Positions 44,038 to 53,648 of a DNA stretch of 64,000 bases are shown in pieces. The stretch spans positions 1 to 64,000 of the forward strand of contig NZ_SJPR01000004.1 in assembly GCF_007859955.1 (NCBI RefSeq), in the 5' to 3' direction. The position numbers were made by a program, and so were the translations under genes. The notes beneath the pieces are model-generated. The model made no database searches. It was not told the DNA's origin and worked only from the letters and a program-made list of their open reading frames with translations. This DNA is from Botrimarina colliarenosi (lineage in GTDB: Bacteria > Planctomycetota > Planctomycetia > Pirellulales > Lacipirellulaceae). The stretch's first letter is position 1, and every line of letters starts with the position of its first letter.

Positions 44038-44949
44038 ATGCAACTCGGTTTCGTCTCCGCCATTCTGGCTGATCAGTCCCTGGAAGAAGTGCTGCGGTTT
44101 GCGGCGGGCGAGGGGTTCGACTGTGTTGAAGTACTCTGCTGGCCCCCCGGCGGGCCTGATCGCAAGTACGGCGGCGTCACGCACCTCGACGTAACTGACT
44201 TCACGCCGGCGAAAGCTGACGACACTCGGGCGCTGATCGACAAGCACGGCGTCGCGTTCTCGGCGCTAGGGTATTACTCGATTCCCCTATCGGCAGAGGA
44301 AGACCAAGCGACCGCGGCGATCGAACATCTCTACAAAGTGATCGACGCAGCGGCGATGCTAGGCCTGAAGGGGATCAACTCCTTCCTCGGCGCCAATCAG
44401 TTCAAGTCGATGGAGGAGAACCTCGCCAAGTTCGCCGAGGTGTGGCCGCCGATCGTGCGGCACGCCGAGGAGCGCGGCGTGCGGGTCGGCATCGAGAACT
44501 GCCCGATGCTGTACGCTAAAACGTGGCCGTTCGGGCTAAACCTGGCCCACTCGCCGGCCATTTGGCGGCGGATGTTCGAGATCATTCCGTCGCCAAACTT
44601 CGGGCTCAATTACGACCCGTCGCACCTGCGGATGCAATTGATGGATCCCGTGGCGCCGATCCGCGAGTTTGGGTCGAGGATCTTCCACACGCACGCCAAG
44701 GACATGCGGGTCGACCCGCATCGGCTTAATGATGTGGGGTCGTTCGCCCCGCCGATGGACCGGGCGACGGCCAAGCTGCCCGGCCTGGGGGACATCGACT
44801 GGGGCGCCTGGATCGGCGCGCTGGGCGACGCCGGCTACGACGGGCCGGTCTGCATTGAGGTCGAGGACGAAGCGTACACCGAGTCGCTCGAAGCGCGGCA
44901 GCGATCGCTCCGCATTAGCCGAAACGTCCTGCGGCCGCTGATTGGATAG
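44038..44949 (+). CDS. Sugar phosphate isomerase/epimerase (AP-endonuclease-2-like TIM barrel)
   Basis: This 303-residue protein has the xylose-isomerase-like TIM-barrel fold: 'LGFVSAILADQSLEEVLRFA', 'VGIENCPML', 'NFGLNYDPSHLRMQ', 'IFHTHAKDM', and 'VCIEVEDE', with metal-binding glutamate, aspartate and histidine residues in the expected strands. The start ATG at 44038 follows AAGGA. Such enzymes isomerise or epimerise keto-sugars or inositol derivatives; the substrate is unknown. A perfect hairpin terminator follows. Confidence 0.9.
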   Translation: MQLGFVSAILADQSLEEVLRFAAGEGFDCVEVLCWPPGGPDRKYGGVTHLDVTDFTPAKADDTRALIDKHGVAFSALGYYSIPLSAEEDQATAAIEHLYKVIDAAAMLGLKGINSFLGANQFKSMEENLAKFAEVWPPIVRHAEERGVRVGIENCPMLYAKTWPFGLNLAHSPAIWRRMFEIIPSPNFGLNYDPSHLRMQLMDPVAPIREFGSRIFHTHAKDMRVDPHRLNDVGSFAPPMDRATAKLPGLGDIDWGAWIGALGDAGYDGPVCIEVEDEAYTESLEARQRSLRISRNVLRPLIG

Positions 44950-44956
44950 ATAGAGG

Positions 44957-45024
44957 TGAGCCGTCGGCGCTAGCCGCGGGTGAGCCCCAATCAGACGCTA
45001 CCCGCGGCTAGCGCCGACGGCTCA
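44957..45024. terminator. Perfect 25-bp inverted repeat, bidirectional terminator
   Basis: The arms 44957-44981 and 45000-45024 are exact reverse complements with an 18-base loop, followed on the plus strand by TTTTT. The minus-strand deacetylase stop (45022-45024) lies in the right arm. It separates two convergent genes and can end both transcripts. The arm may also be a dispersed planctomycete repeat. Confidence 0.8.
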
Positions 45025-45963
45025 TTTTTCGAGCCTTCCCAACGCGTGCTGCCCGACGGTCACCACTTGGCGGTTGTGGGCGAGGGCGGCGAGCACGTCG
45101 CTGAGCAGTTCGAGCTTTACCGCACGCGGCAGCCTCATGCCGGGGAAGTAGGCCAGCTGCGGCTCGTCTTCTTCGCCGAGGAAATCGAGCGGGTGCAGCA
45201 GCAGCGAAGGGCCCACGCCCCGCAGTCGGCAGAGCCGCAGCGCCGTTCGCCAGTAGGCCCGCGCCGCGGCGGGTGACTTTTGGGCGAGGAACGAGACGTA
45301 CGTGAAGTGGATCGGCGCCCGGCTGATCGGCATCGTTGTGACCGGGAGTTCCATGATGGGCCCCGCGGCGGTCTCGATCCGGTGGGGCCGTAAGGTCCGC
45401 AGGGCGTCGCTGAGCGAACTGAATCGTTGCTCGGGCGTTTCACTCTCCGGCTGCGGCTTGGCGGCGCGGAAGCCCGACAGCTTGACGTAGGCCCGGGCCA
45501 GCGGCCCGACGAACGTGGGGAAGACGCTCGCGTCGTACTGATAACCGCGGCGGACCAGGAGGGCCAGCAGCTCTGGCGACCACGAGAACCCCGGCGCCCG
45601 AAAGCCTATCGGCCGCTTGCCGGTGACGCGCGTGATCGCGATCTCGGCTTCGGCGACTTCCGCCTCGAGGGCGTCGCCGGTCAGTTTGTCGAGCCAGGGG
45701 AGGTGTTGCTCGCCGTGGTTGGCGACCTCGAATCCCGCAGCGGCGATTCGCTCGACCTCCCGGGCGCCGTCGTCGCGGTCGGCGTCCTCACCGACGACGA
45801 AGAACGTGCAAGCGAGCCCCCGTTCGCCAAGGAAGTCGGCGATCCGTGGCACCACTGCCGGCAGGTAACTCGGCCGCGCTTCCCAAGCCGCGTCGCCACG
45901 CGAGCGCAGGTAGGCCCACTTGTCGTCAAGGTCGAGCGAAAGGCTGGCGATTGGTAGCGGCAT
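45022..45963 (-). CDS. Polysaccharide deacetylase
   Basis: This 313-residue NodB-homology protein has 'SLDLDDKWAYL' (metal aspartates), 'EVANHGEQHLPW' (H..H metal pair), and 'GFRAPGFSWSPE' (motif 3). Such enzymes remove N- or O-acetyl groups from polysaccharides. There is no signal peptide, so it works in the cytoplasm or is exported otherwise. It is the last gene of the exopolysaccharide cluster, 3 bases after the FAD-dependent oxidoreductase, and probably modifies the polymer or a precursor. The stop lies in the terminator arm. Confidence 0.9.
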   Translation of the reverse strand: MPLPIASLSLDLDDKWAYLRSRGDAAWEARPSYLPAVVPRIADFLGERGLACTFFVVGEDADRDDGAREVERIAAAGFEVANHGEQHLPWLDKLTGDALEAEVAEAEIAITRVTGKRPIGFRAPGFSWSPELLALLVRRGYQYDASVFPTFVGPLARAYVKLSGFRAAKPQPESETPEQRFSSLSDALRTLRPHRIETAAGPIMELPVTTMPISRAPIHFTYVSFLAQKSPAAARAYWRTALRLCRLRGVGPSLLLHPLDFLGEEDEPQLAYFPGMRLPRAVKLELLSDVLAALAHNRQVVTVGQHALGRLEK

Positions 45964-45966
45964 CGG

Positions 45967-47403
45967 TCAAACGAGCGCCGCGGCAAGCGGGCCGGCAAGC
46001 GCTTCGTCCGCCACCTGGATCGTCTCGTTGACGTTCAGGTTCCCCTTGAGGATCTGGGCCGAGTTCACCGCCCAGACGCCGGGAACGCCGGTCGCCACCG
46101 ACGGCAGCCGCTCGCTGTAGCGGATCGTCGGCAACGCCATCACGCTGCGGACGCGGCTGAAGCGCATCGCCACGACATCATCGCGCGAGAAGTGCGGGTG
46201 CATCTTCTCCAAAGCCGCGAGCCACTCTTCACGCAACTCGTCGTCGGTGCGGTCGAAGAGGCGGTCGTCGGCCGGGCAGTACTTGGGCAGGTAGACGAGG
46301 TAGCGGCCCCCCAACTCGTCGGGGTCGACGATCGTGGTCATCTCGATGACGGCGGTGAGCGGCACCCAGCCATCGGTGATGTTGGTGACGTAGTAGTCGG
46401 TGATCGGCTTGCGGAGAAGCAGCGACGCGCAGACGATCCCTAGATACTCCACGCCGAAGTGTCGCGTCCGTTCTTCCTCGCTCATACCCGGCACGGCACG
46501 GGCGATCACCGGCGAAGGCGTTGTGAACGCGACCTGGTCAAAGTCGAGGCTCGATCCGTCGGCCAACCGAACGGCGACGCCCCCGGCGGGCTTGGCGCTC
46601 GCCTCGGCGACCGCGGCGTCGGTCAAGATATCGACACCGTTCTCCTCGAGCGTCTCGGCGAGGGTCTGCAGGATGCGGGGGTAGCCGCCGCGGACGTAGC
46701 CGAACATCTCTTTCTTATGGCCGGTCCGCCGGGCGGCGTACATGCGGCTGATGTGGGCCCAGATGAACGCGGCCGACACCCGCGTGTGGGCGTCGCCGAG
46801 CTTCGCTTTGAGCAGTGGCAGCCAGACCTTCTCGAACGCTCCTCGGCCCGACCATTTGCGGAGCCAGTCGGTGACGGGGATCTGCTCGAGCCGGCGCCAA
46901 TTGCGGATCTTCGACGCGCCGAAGATCGTCATGCCGAGGCGGAACTTCTCAAAGAGCCGCAGCGGTGGGAACGTGAGGAACTCTAACGTCGATGACATGG
47001 AGTGCATCTTGCCGCCGCTATAGAAACCGGTCTTGGTCTCGACCCACTGGAGGTCCTCGGCGAGGCCAATCTCCGCCAGCAACTGACGGAGCCGCGTGTC
47101 GGAGAGGAGCGTCACATGGTAGTGCCGGTCCCAGGTGACATCGCGGCCGGTCTCTTCGTCGTGCAGTTCCCACGGGCTCGCGAGGCCGCCAAGTTCGGGG
47201 CTCGCTTCGAGCACGGTGACCCGCTTGCCACGCTTGGTCAACTCGTGGGCGAGCGCGAGGCCGAGCATGCCGCCGCCGACGACAGCCCAGTGCTGGCGGT
47301 TTTCGGCGGCGACCCGCGGTGAAGCAACGGGGGGGGCGGGATGGGCTTCGATCGTTTTCACGGCAGGGATGGCAGAAGGAGAGACGGGTTCGCTAGTGAG
47401 CAA
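45967..47403 (-). CDS. FAD-dependent oxidoreductase, amine-oxidase/protoporphyrinogen-oxidase-like
   Basis: This protein of up to 478 residues has an N-terminal Rossmann FAD site 'WAVVGGGMLGLALAHEL' with 'VTVLEASPELGGLASPW', and a C-terminal 'GVWAVNSAQILKGNLNVNE' that closes the FAD fold. The body has the amine-oxidase/phytoene-desaturase look. Similar proteins are often found in polysaccharide clusters. The start is uncertain: a TTG at 47403 or a GTG at 47361, with no strong ribosome site for either. It lies 75 bases downstream of a glycosyltransferase gene. Confidence 0.85.
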   Translation of the reverse strand: MLTSEPVSPSAIPAVKTIEAHPAPPVASPRVAAENRQHWAVVGGGMLGLALAHELTKRGKRVTVLEASPELGGLASPWELHDEETGRDVTWDRHYHVTLLSDTRLRQLLAEIGLAEDLQWVETKTGFYSGGKMHSMSSTLEFLTFPPLRLFEKFRLGMTIFGASKIRNWRRLEQIPVTDWLRKWSGRGAFEKVWLPLLKAKLGDAHTRVSAAFIWAHISRMYAARRTGHKKEMFGYVRGGYPRILQTLAETLEENGVDILTDAAVAEASAKPAGGVAVRLADGSSLDFDQVAFTTPSPVIARAVPGMSEEERTRHFGVEYLGIVCASLLLRKPITDYYVTNITDGWVPLTAVIEMTTIVDPDELGGRYLVYLPKYCPADDRLFDRTDDELREEWLAALEKMHPHFSRDDVVAMRFSRVRSVMALPTIRYSERLPSVATGVPGVWAVNSAQILKGNLNVNETIQVADEALAGPLAAALV

Positions 47404-47478
47404 GGGGGACGCCGAGACGTCGCGCGCGCGGAGTGCTCCCGCTCACGCGACGGTGAGGCGTCCTCCGAACCGAAGGGA

Positions 47479-48348
47479 CTACGCGCCCCGCAGCCGGCGC
47501 CGGGCGACGAGCGACAACGTCTGCCGAACCGTGCGCCAGACCCGCATCTTGCTGACGCCCCCCTTCTGGTCGTAGCGGAGCACCATCGGGGCTTCGCCCA
47601 TCACGACCGGACCGCCGTTCACTCGCAACCGACGTAGCTTCAAGAGCACGTCCACCATGCAAGAGAAACCTTGCTCACTGACAAAACGGTCGCCGTAGTA
47701 GTCAATCGCCGCGGCGAGGGGCTCGACGCGATAAGCGCGGAAGCCGCACGTGTAATCCCTCACGCCGGGGATCGGTTGCATGATCTTAAAGACCCATCGC
47801 GCCGCGACGCTCAGCAGAACGCGATCAAAAGGCACGCCGATCACCCGAGCCCCGGGCTGAAACCGTGACGCGATCACGACGTCGTGCCCTTCGGCAATCA
47901 TCTGCAACAAGCGGGGGATCAAACCGGCGGGGTGCGTGTTGTCCGAGTCCATCGTGATGACGATGTCGCCCGGCGCCGCGTGATCGACCGCGTCGACGAG
48001 GCCGGTCCGCAAGGCGGCGGCGAGGCCCTGGTTCTGTTCGTGTTGGACGAGCCGCACCGGCATTGAGAACGACGCCCGGCTGGCGATGGCCGCGGTGTCG
48101 TCGCTGCTGCCGTCATCGACGACGACAATCTCATGGGGTAACCCCGCCGCCCGGAGCGTGGCGTGCAGCGAAATGAGCAACGGCTCGAGCGCCTCGGCCT
48201 CGTTGTAGGCCGGCAAAGCGACGCGGATGGTCGCCGTCGACGGCGTGGCGGTTGACTTTCGGACCGAGCCGTCGGCGACGCCGGCGTCGGCTGCATTCAC
48301 GGCCGGTCGTGTCAGGGTCGCCGTGTCGCCGCTTTCAAAGTTGTGCAT
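47479..48348 (-). CDS. Family 2 glycosyltransferase, dolichol-phosphate-mannose-synthase-like
   Basis: This 289-residue GT-A enzyme has 'RVALPAYNEAEALEPLL', 'IVVVDDGSSDDTAAIA', 'VITMDSDNTHPAGLI' (DxD-type aspartates) and 'GFRAYRVEPLAAAIDYYGDR'. It lacks the C-terminal membrane helices of some relatives. It should transfer a sugar from a nucleotide donor to a lipid phosphate or growing glycan. The start at 48348 is chosen because the region before it has no protein pattern. It lies 55 bases downstream of another family 2 enzyme, inside the exopolysaccharide cluster. Confidence 0.9.
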   Translation of the reverse strand: MHNFESGDTATLTRPAVNAADAGVADGSVRKSTATPSTATIRVALPAYNEAEALEPLLISLHATLRAAGLPHEIVVVDDGSSDDTAAIASRASFSMPVRLVQHEQNQGLAAALRTGLVDAVDHAAPGDIVITMDSDNTHPAGLIPRLLQMIAEGHDVVIASRFQPGARVIGVPFDRVLLSVAARWVFKIMQPIPGVRDYTCGFRAYRVEPLAAAIDYYGDRFVSEQGFSCMVDVLLKLRRLRVNGGPVVMGEAPMVLRYDQKGGVSKMRVWRTVRQTLSLVARRRLRGA

Positions 48349-48403
48349 CAAAGGAGGGGGGGCAAATGGTGGGATGGCGCCAGGCGCCTTGCGTGGTGGG
48401 AAG

Positions 48404-49456
48404 CTAATTGGCGTTGGCGGCGCCGTGGATAAGTTTTTCGCGTCCCTCACGCAGGTTGAGAGACGCATCCTGGGCGCCGGTATCCGCGTCCCCCTTGCGG
48501 ACCAACGACCAAGCACGAGCGAGATAGGCCTGCGATCGCCATAGGAGGGCCCTCTTGCCAAGGGCCTTCTCCCGCTGTCCCGACATGATAGCTACAAAAT
48601 AGCGTGGCAGGTAACTTCCGCCGGCCTGAACTGCGCGAAGCGCGATCATCCCTGCGAGTTTTGCGCGACCCCACTCCTTGTACTCACGAAGGGCCAGGTG
48701 CTGGCCGTGCCGCGTCGCCGTCCATTTCATGTATTCGGCGGCTAACCGCTGCTCAGGAATCAGGTGGTAGACGATCGCCTCGGGTGTGTACCACGCCTCG
48801 TACCCGGCGGTCCGGATGCGTCGGTAGAGGTCGGCGTCCTCTCCACCATCCTTGATCCGGACATCGAAGACCCCAACGTCCTGCAAGACCGACCGGTGCA
48901 GCATGAGGTTGTTCGTGCCGGGAATCCGCTTACGTGTGTACGGCTGCTCCTCGGTCCAACCGACTTTCTCGCCGAGCAAAACCCGACAAGCAGGGGCGAG
49001 CTTCCGCGTATTCGTCACGGGAAGCGACAGGTGGACGGCGCCCCCGACGACTTTGACATTTCGCCGCCGAGCGAGTTCCTGAAGCTTCGCGAGCCAGAGC
49101 GGATGGGCGCGCTGATCGTCGTCGTGAAACGCGATCCATTCGCCCACGGATTCGGCCAAGCCACGGTTGCGGGCGTGGGTGACGCCCGGCTCCGCCTCGT
49201 AAAAGCCGCGGACGCGCTCGGCGCTTCCGATCCGTTCCGACGCGGCGAAGCGACGAATCACTTCCTGCGTCTCGTCGGTCGAGGCGTTGTCGATCGCCAC
49301 GATCTCGTAGGTGAATTCTCCGCCACCCGGCAGTGACGTGTCGAGCGCAGTAAGACTCTCGATCGTCTCGGCGAGCATCGCCGCGCGATTGTAGCTTCCG
49401 ACAACAACCGTCACGTCGACGGGGCTCAAGGGGCCGGTGGTGGTTGGATTCGACAT
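48404..49456 (-). CDS. Family 2 glycosyltransferase
   Basis: This 350-residue protein has the GT2 signature 'VTVVVGSYNRAAMLAETI', 'IVAIDNASTDETQEV', 'NRGLAESVGEWIAFHDDDQR' and 'MLHRSVLQDVGVFDVRIKDG' with 'EDADLYRRI'. It is a cytoplasmic enzyme of the kind that builds repeating units of surface polysaccharides. It lies 33 bases downstream of one of the polymerase genes, in the same direction, so it shares that transcript. Confidence 0.92.
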   Translation of the reverse strand: MSNPTTTGPLSPVDVTVVVGSYNRAAMLAETIESLTALDTSLPGGGEFTYEIVAIDNASTDETQEVIRRFAASERIGSAERVRGFYEAEPGVTHARNRGLAESVGEWIAFHDDDQRAHPLWLAKLQELARRRNVKVVGGAVHLSLPVTNTRKLAPACRVLLGEKVGWTEEQPYTRKRIPGTNNLMLHRSVLQDVGVFDVRIKDGGEDADLYRRIRTAGYEAWYTPEAIVYHLIPEQRLAAEYMKWTATRHGQHLALREYKEWGRAKLAGMIALRAVQAGGSYLPRYFVAIMSGQREKALGKRALLWRSQAYLARAWSLVRKGDADTGAQDASLNLREGREKLIHGAANAN

Positions 49457-49489
49457 ACGGGGATTGCGGTGTCAGCGGACACGGACGCG

Positions 49490-50860
49490 TCAGCCGGCCA
49501 GAGGTTGCGGTGTGGGCGACGCATCGGTCTCGTCGCCCGGCTCGGAGGGGAAAAACAAGGCAACCATCAGCACGCCGATCAGCGCAACCGTTGGGCAGAA
49601 GCGCAGTTTGATGAACAGCGATTCAAGCAAGCTATTAAAGACGCCAAGCGTTAGCACGCCGAATGCGAAGGCGTATCCCGGGTCACGCGTCAGCCGATTC
49701 GCGGCCGACAGCGCGGCGGCGCTGGCTAGCAAGAACCAGACGGCGAAGAACAGCCCAACAAAGCCGAGCTGAAGCACGATTTCGAAGTACGAGTTATGCG
49801 CGTTCTGGAGGCTCCACTTCTGACTCTTCATGATCGCGGCGATGCGGTCCTGCGTCCAGAATCCTTCGTAGCCGTAGCCTAGTAACGGCTTCTTGCGGGA
49901 GTACTCCAGCAGTTCTTCCCACAGCGGGACCCGGCCAGTTAGCGAACCGGCTTGCTGGGTCCGCCCCAATAACGCCGTGTCGAGCACGGTGTGGCGGGCG
50001 CCGGTCCCAACGCTGTTGTAGGAGATGAAAAGCCCGGCGACGGCCACCATGAAAAGCGAGAAACCCGCCCATTTCAGGCCCGGAGGCAGGCGCATCATCC
50101 ACGTCGACACCAGCGCCACGGCGACCGACATCAGTCCGGTGCGTGACTGTGTGAGGACAATCAACCCCAGCCCGACGGCGACCAACGTGTAGCGTATCCA
50201 GCGGCGTCCGAAGCCGAACGGATGACAAACCGCGGCGAGGCACAGGATGCCGCAGTAGTTGGCTTGCGCGTTGGGGTGCAGGGTCCCACCAAATCGGTAG
50301 TCGCCGCCCGACCAAGGGCGCCCTCCCGCCGCCAACTCGAAGGCGAGGCTGCCGGCTATGAAGAGCGTCAGGCTAACGAGAACGATCGATAGGAAATCCC
50401 GTGGCGTCAGCATCCGCGCGAGGCCCGCCGACCCGAGGACCATGCACGCCAGCACCACCAACCGCTTCGCCGTCAACAGGGGCTGTGCCGACCACGCCAC
50501 GCTGACAAGGCAGAGCCCGGCGAGGATCAGAAGCGGCGTCAACACGCTCCACCGCAGATTCCATGGCTTATCGCGACAGAACCCGAGAGCCACGATGCCG
50601 AACGCACCGAACGCCACCAAAGCGACCTGACGAAGCGCGTTGCCGCTCTCCATCTGCTCGATGAACTTGTCGCGGATGTCCTTCTCGTCGATCTCGGTGA
50701 TGTAAGCGTTGGCGTAGATCAGTTCGTGCTCGACGACCCCAAAGACAAACAGGAGAAAAAAGACGACCCCGAGATTGCGGACGAAACGCAACCATCCGCT
50801 CGGAGGGGTCGGGGTCGTGGAGAGTTCGATCGGTGGGTGGAGAGAAGCCTCAGGCGACAC
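49490..50860 (-). CDS. O-antigen ligase/polymerase family membrane protein (copy 2)
   Basis: This 456-residue protein has about ten membrane helices and a large periplasmic loop typical of Wzy/WaaL proteins. Its loop includes 'RFGGTLHPNAQANYCGI' and 'LLGRTQQAGSLTGRVPLW', shared almost exactly with the next gene, and 'NAHNSYFEIVLQLGFVG', the O-antigen ligase motif. The GTG start at 50860 follows AAGGGGGG and overlaps the end of copy 1 by 11 bases. It probably polymerises the repeating unit outside the membrane. Confidence 0.85.
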   Translation of the reverse strand: MSPEASLHPPIELSTTPTPPSGWLRFVRNLGVVFFLLFVFGVVEHELIYANAYITEIDEKDIRDKFIEQMESGNALRQVALVAFGAFGIVALGFCRDKPWNLRWSVLTPLLILAGLCLVSVAWSAQPLLTAKRLVVLACMVLGSAGLARMLTPRDFLSIVLVSLTLFIAGSLAFELAAGGRPWSGGDYRFGGTLHPNAQANYCGILCLAAVCHPFGFGRRWIRYTLVAVGLGLIVLTQSRTGLMSVAVALVSTWMMRLPPGLKWAGFSLFMVAVAGLFISYNSVGTGARHTVLDTALLGRTQQAGSLTGRVPLWEELLEYSRKKPLLGYGYEGFWTQDRIAAIMKSQKWSLQNAHNSYFEIVLQLGFVGLFFAVWFLLASAAALSAANRLTRDPGYAFAFGVLTLGVFNSLLESLFIKLRFCPTVALIGVLMVALFFPSEPGDETDASPTPQPLAG

Positions 50861-52250
50861 GACGTCCCCCCTTGGCCCGATGCGGCGCGGCGACCCGCCG
50901 TCGATCCGTAGCAGCTTGGCCGCCGCCGAGAGACTCGTCGTCGAGCGTCTCGGCTTCCGTTGGGTGGAACGCAATCACCCCCAGCACGGCGATCAATGCA
51001 ATGACGGTGGGGTACTTGAGTTTGGCGAAGTGGGACTCGAGCAAGCTATTGGCGATCGCGAACCCAAGCACCCCATACGCGAAAGCGTACCCTGCGATGT
51101 GGGTCCGTTCATAAGCTGCCTGCATCAGGTTGAAACTGAGCAGAAGGGTCGCCATGGCGAGCGCCAACCCGACCAGGCCCAGCTGCAAGACGACTTCGAA
51201 GTAAGCGTTGTGCGCCGACTGCAACGCCCATTTTTGTGACTTCATCACCGCGTCAATGTTGTCGGCCGTCCAAAACGATTCGTAGCCGTAGCCGTGAAGG
51301 GGACGCTTTGCGGCGAACCCGACCAGTTCTTGCCACAAGGGGACCCGCCCGGTGAGCGAGCCGGCCTGATCGGTCCGTCCCAGCAGGGCGGCCTCGGTGA
51401 GGGCCCGACGGTCGCCATTGCCAAGGGTGGCCAGGACGATCGTCGCGAGGGACGCCATCGCAATCAGACCCCAGGCGGCTCCCCACCTCGCCCGCGGGGC
51501 GAGCCGAACAAGCAACGTGATCAAGACCCCGACTATGACCGCCAACGCGCTGGTGCGTGACTGGGTCTGCAGCAACAACACAAATCCAAACACCATCAAG
51601 CAACGCATCACCCAGGCGCCGCCCCAGCGCGTCGGCAGGCAGAACGCCGCGAGGCAGAGCATCCCGCAGTAGGCGGCTTGGATGTTCGGATGCAGCGTTC
51701 CACCGAAACGGTAGTCCGGGTCCCAGGGCTTTCCGCCGTGACCGACGTCCAGCATCAGGCTATAGCTGACGAAGGCGCTGAACGTCAGCAGCGCGACGGC
51801 GAGCAGTTCGTTCGGGTTCAGCATCCGGGCGAACCCTAGCGACCCGACGACGATCATCCCCGCGGCGACCAGCCGCTTGAACGTCAGCGCCGGCTCTGCC
51901 GACCAAAGCACGCTGGAGAGGGTCCACGCCAACAGCAGGCAGAAGCAGGCGGCCGCCGTAGACTGGAGATTCCAGGGCCGGTTGTCGCAATACGCCAAGC
52001 CCAGCAGTCCACAGAATCCGTAGCCGATCACGACGAACTTCCGGAGAGCGCTACCGCCCTCGATCTCATCGATGTACTCGTCGGCGATGTCGCCCTCGGT
52101 CTCGTCCGTGACTTGCATCCCGGCAAAAGCAGCCGCGTCGTGATCGATCGTATAGAAGACGAGCCAAAAGCCGATGGCTACGGCGAGCACCCGCCCCCAA
52201 CGGATTCCGTCCGCCGTTGGCGTCACGTCACCGGCGGCGGCCCTGCTCAT
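50850..52250 (-). CDS. O-antigen ligase/polymerase family membrane protein (copy 1)
   Basis: This 466-residue paralogue of the downstream gene has the same layout: helices, the 'RFGGTLHPNIQAAYCGM' and 'LLGRTDQAGSLTGRVPLW' loop, then 'SAHNAYFEVVLQLGLVG'. The start at 52250 ('MSRAAAGDV') is chosen because the earlier open frame lacks protein features. It is 28 bases downstream of the flippase gene. With two copies, one could be the Wzy polymerase and the other a ligase, or both polymerases with different linkage. Confidence 0.85.
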   Translation of the reverse strand: MSRAAAGDVTPTADGIRWGRVLAVAIGFWLVFYTIDHDAAAFAGMQVTDETEGDIADEYIDEIEGGSALRKFVVIGYGFCGLLGLAYCDNRPWNLQSTAAACFCLLLAWTLSSVLWSAEPALTFKRLVAAGMIVVGSLGFARMLNPNELLAVALLTFSAFVSYSLMLDVGHGGKPWDPDYRFGGTLHPNIQAAYCGMLCLAAFCLPTRWGGAWVMRCLMVFGFVLLLQTQSRTSALAVIVGVLITLLVRLAPRARWGAAWGLIAMASLATIVLATLGNGDRRALTEAALLGRTDQAGSLTGRVPLWQELVGFAAKRPLHGYGYESFWTADNIDAVMKSQKWALQSAHNAYFEVVLQLGLVGLALAMATLLLSFNLMQAAYERTHIAGYAFAYGVLGFAIANSLLESHFAKLKYPTVIALIAVLGVIAFHPTEAETLDDESLGGGQAATDRRRVAAPHRAKGGRRVA

Positions 52251-52278
52251 CGACCCGAAGCTGCTCAAGGCGAGGGCG

Positions 52279-53580
52279 TCACGCACGGCGGACCTCCTTC
52301 GCAAAGACGGTCCATTGCCACACGAGGGCGACCAAGCTGCCCAGCAGCATCCCGACGCCGATTGCCTCGGCGCCAAACACGCCCACGAGCCCGAAACCAA
52401 GCGACCCGTTCACCGCCAGCCGCGTGATGGCCGTGTTGAACATCATCCGCGCGTGGCCCAGATTCACCGACGCGTACTCGATCGGGATGAGCAGCGCCTC
52501 GGAGAGAACGCCCGCGGTCAGGGTGAGCAGCAGCAGTGTCGAGACGCCGGCCGACGCCTTTTGGAAGACGAACTCGACGACCGGAAGCCCGACGAAGGCG
52601 ACTCCCAAGAGGAACACGCCAATCGTACTGGCCATGATCAGCGTGGTCCGCACCGTGTAACGCCACAGGCCCGCCTTGCCCTCGTCGGCGAGGACTTTGG
52701 CGCTCATCGGGCCGAGATAATTCGAGACGCCAATCACCAGCGGGTTGGTCATTTGCACCACAACCCGAGCGGCGCCGAGGCGGCCCAGTTCGGCGATCGA
52801 CGCGATGGCCGACAGCAGCCAGTTGTAGCCCTCCTTGCCCAGCAGCACGGCCGACGCGCCGCCGGCGAGCCACTTGCTAATCGACCAGTTGTCTCGCCAG
52901 TCGGGAAGCACCCGGCGCCACTGGACCGTCCAAGCATTGCTCCGTAAGAGCATCCAAGGGACCGCCAGCATCGACGTCGTCGCCAGGGCGAGGAACGCCT
53001 CGTTGGCGCACAGCTCGCCGCGCTTCGCCAACCAGACTAGCAGCAGCACTTGAGCGATCGAAACGACCACATCGAAAGCGAACACGTCGAAGAAATCGAA
53101 CCGGGTCAATCCAAGCCGACGGACGTGTTCACGGAGGAGCATCGCCGCCGAACAAGGTCCGACAACCGTTAGCAACCATGACATGACGGTGAAGCCCATC
53201 GCCCAGGCCGCCGTGGCGATCAGGAGCGTGAGCACGCAGACAGCAGCCGCGAACCCAAGCAGGTGGATCGTTGCGCTGCCGGCGTAGGCGGGTCGCTCTT
53301 CGAGTGGCAGGTGGGGGCTACGCCTTGTGTAGGCGGTCCAAACCAGCGCCCGCGCCAAGCCCAACGCAAACAGATAGACCGAGAAGCCGAGGACGAAATA
53401 GCCGAGCTCAACCTGCCCCGCCGAGCGTCCCACCGCGATCGGCGCAACAAAGTTCGACAGGCTCACCACGCCTTGGTCGGCAAAGACCCACAGGCCGCGC
53501 GGCAGCGAGCCAATCGCGCGACGCCAACCTGTCGCCGAATCCGGTCGGGCTGCGGCGGTGGGCTGGGCGGGCAACGGCAC
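52279..53580 (-). CDS. Polysaccharide flippase (Wzx/MATE-like)
   Basis: This 433-residue protein has twelve to fourteen hydrophobic helices and no large loops, as in the polysaccharide-transport (Wzx) family. The first helix pair contains 'ADQGVVSLSNFVAPIAVGRS', a Wzx-typical start. It should flip lipid-linked repeat units to the outer face. The start is a GTG at 53580. It lies 68 bases downstream of the CpsD-like gene and 28 bases before the first polymerase gene. Confidence 0.85.
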   Translation of the reverse strand: MPLPAQPTAAARPDSATGWRRAIGSLPRGLWVFADQGVVSLSNFVAPIAVGRSAGQVELGYFVLGFSVYLFALGLARALVWTAYTRRSPHLPLEERPAYAGSATIHLLGFAAAVCVLTLLIATAAWAMGFTVMSWLLTVVGPCSAAMLLREHVRRLGLTRFDFFDVFAFDVVVSIAQVLLLVWLAKRGELCANEAFLALATTSMLAVPWMLLRSNAWTVQWRRVLPDWRDNWSISKWLAGGASAVLLGKEGYNWLLSAIASIAELGRLGAARVVVQMTNPLVIGVSNYLGPMSAKVLADEGKAGLWRYTVRTTLIMASTIGVFLLGVAFVGLPVVEFVFQKASAGVSTLLLLTLTAGVLSEALLIPIEYASVNLGHARMMFNTAITRLAVNGSLGFGLVGVFGAEAIGVGMLLGSLVALVWQWTVFAKEVRRA

Positions 53581-53648
53581 AAGGACTCGGGGCGTGGTGT
53601 TCGTAAGAAGGAAATAGAATCGTGCGGCAAACGCGACGCGGGGTCGCC

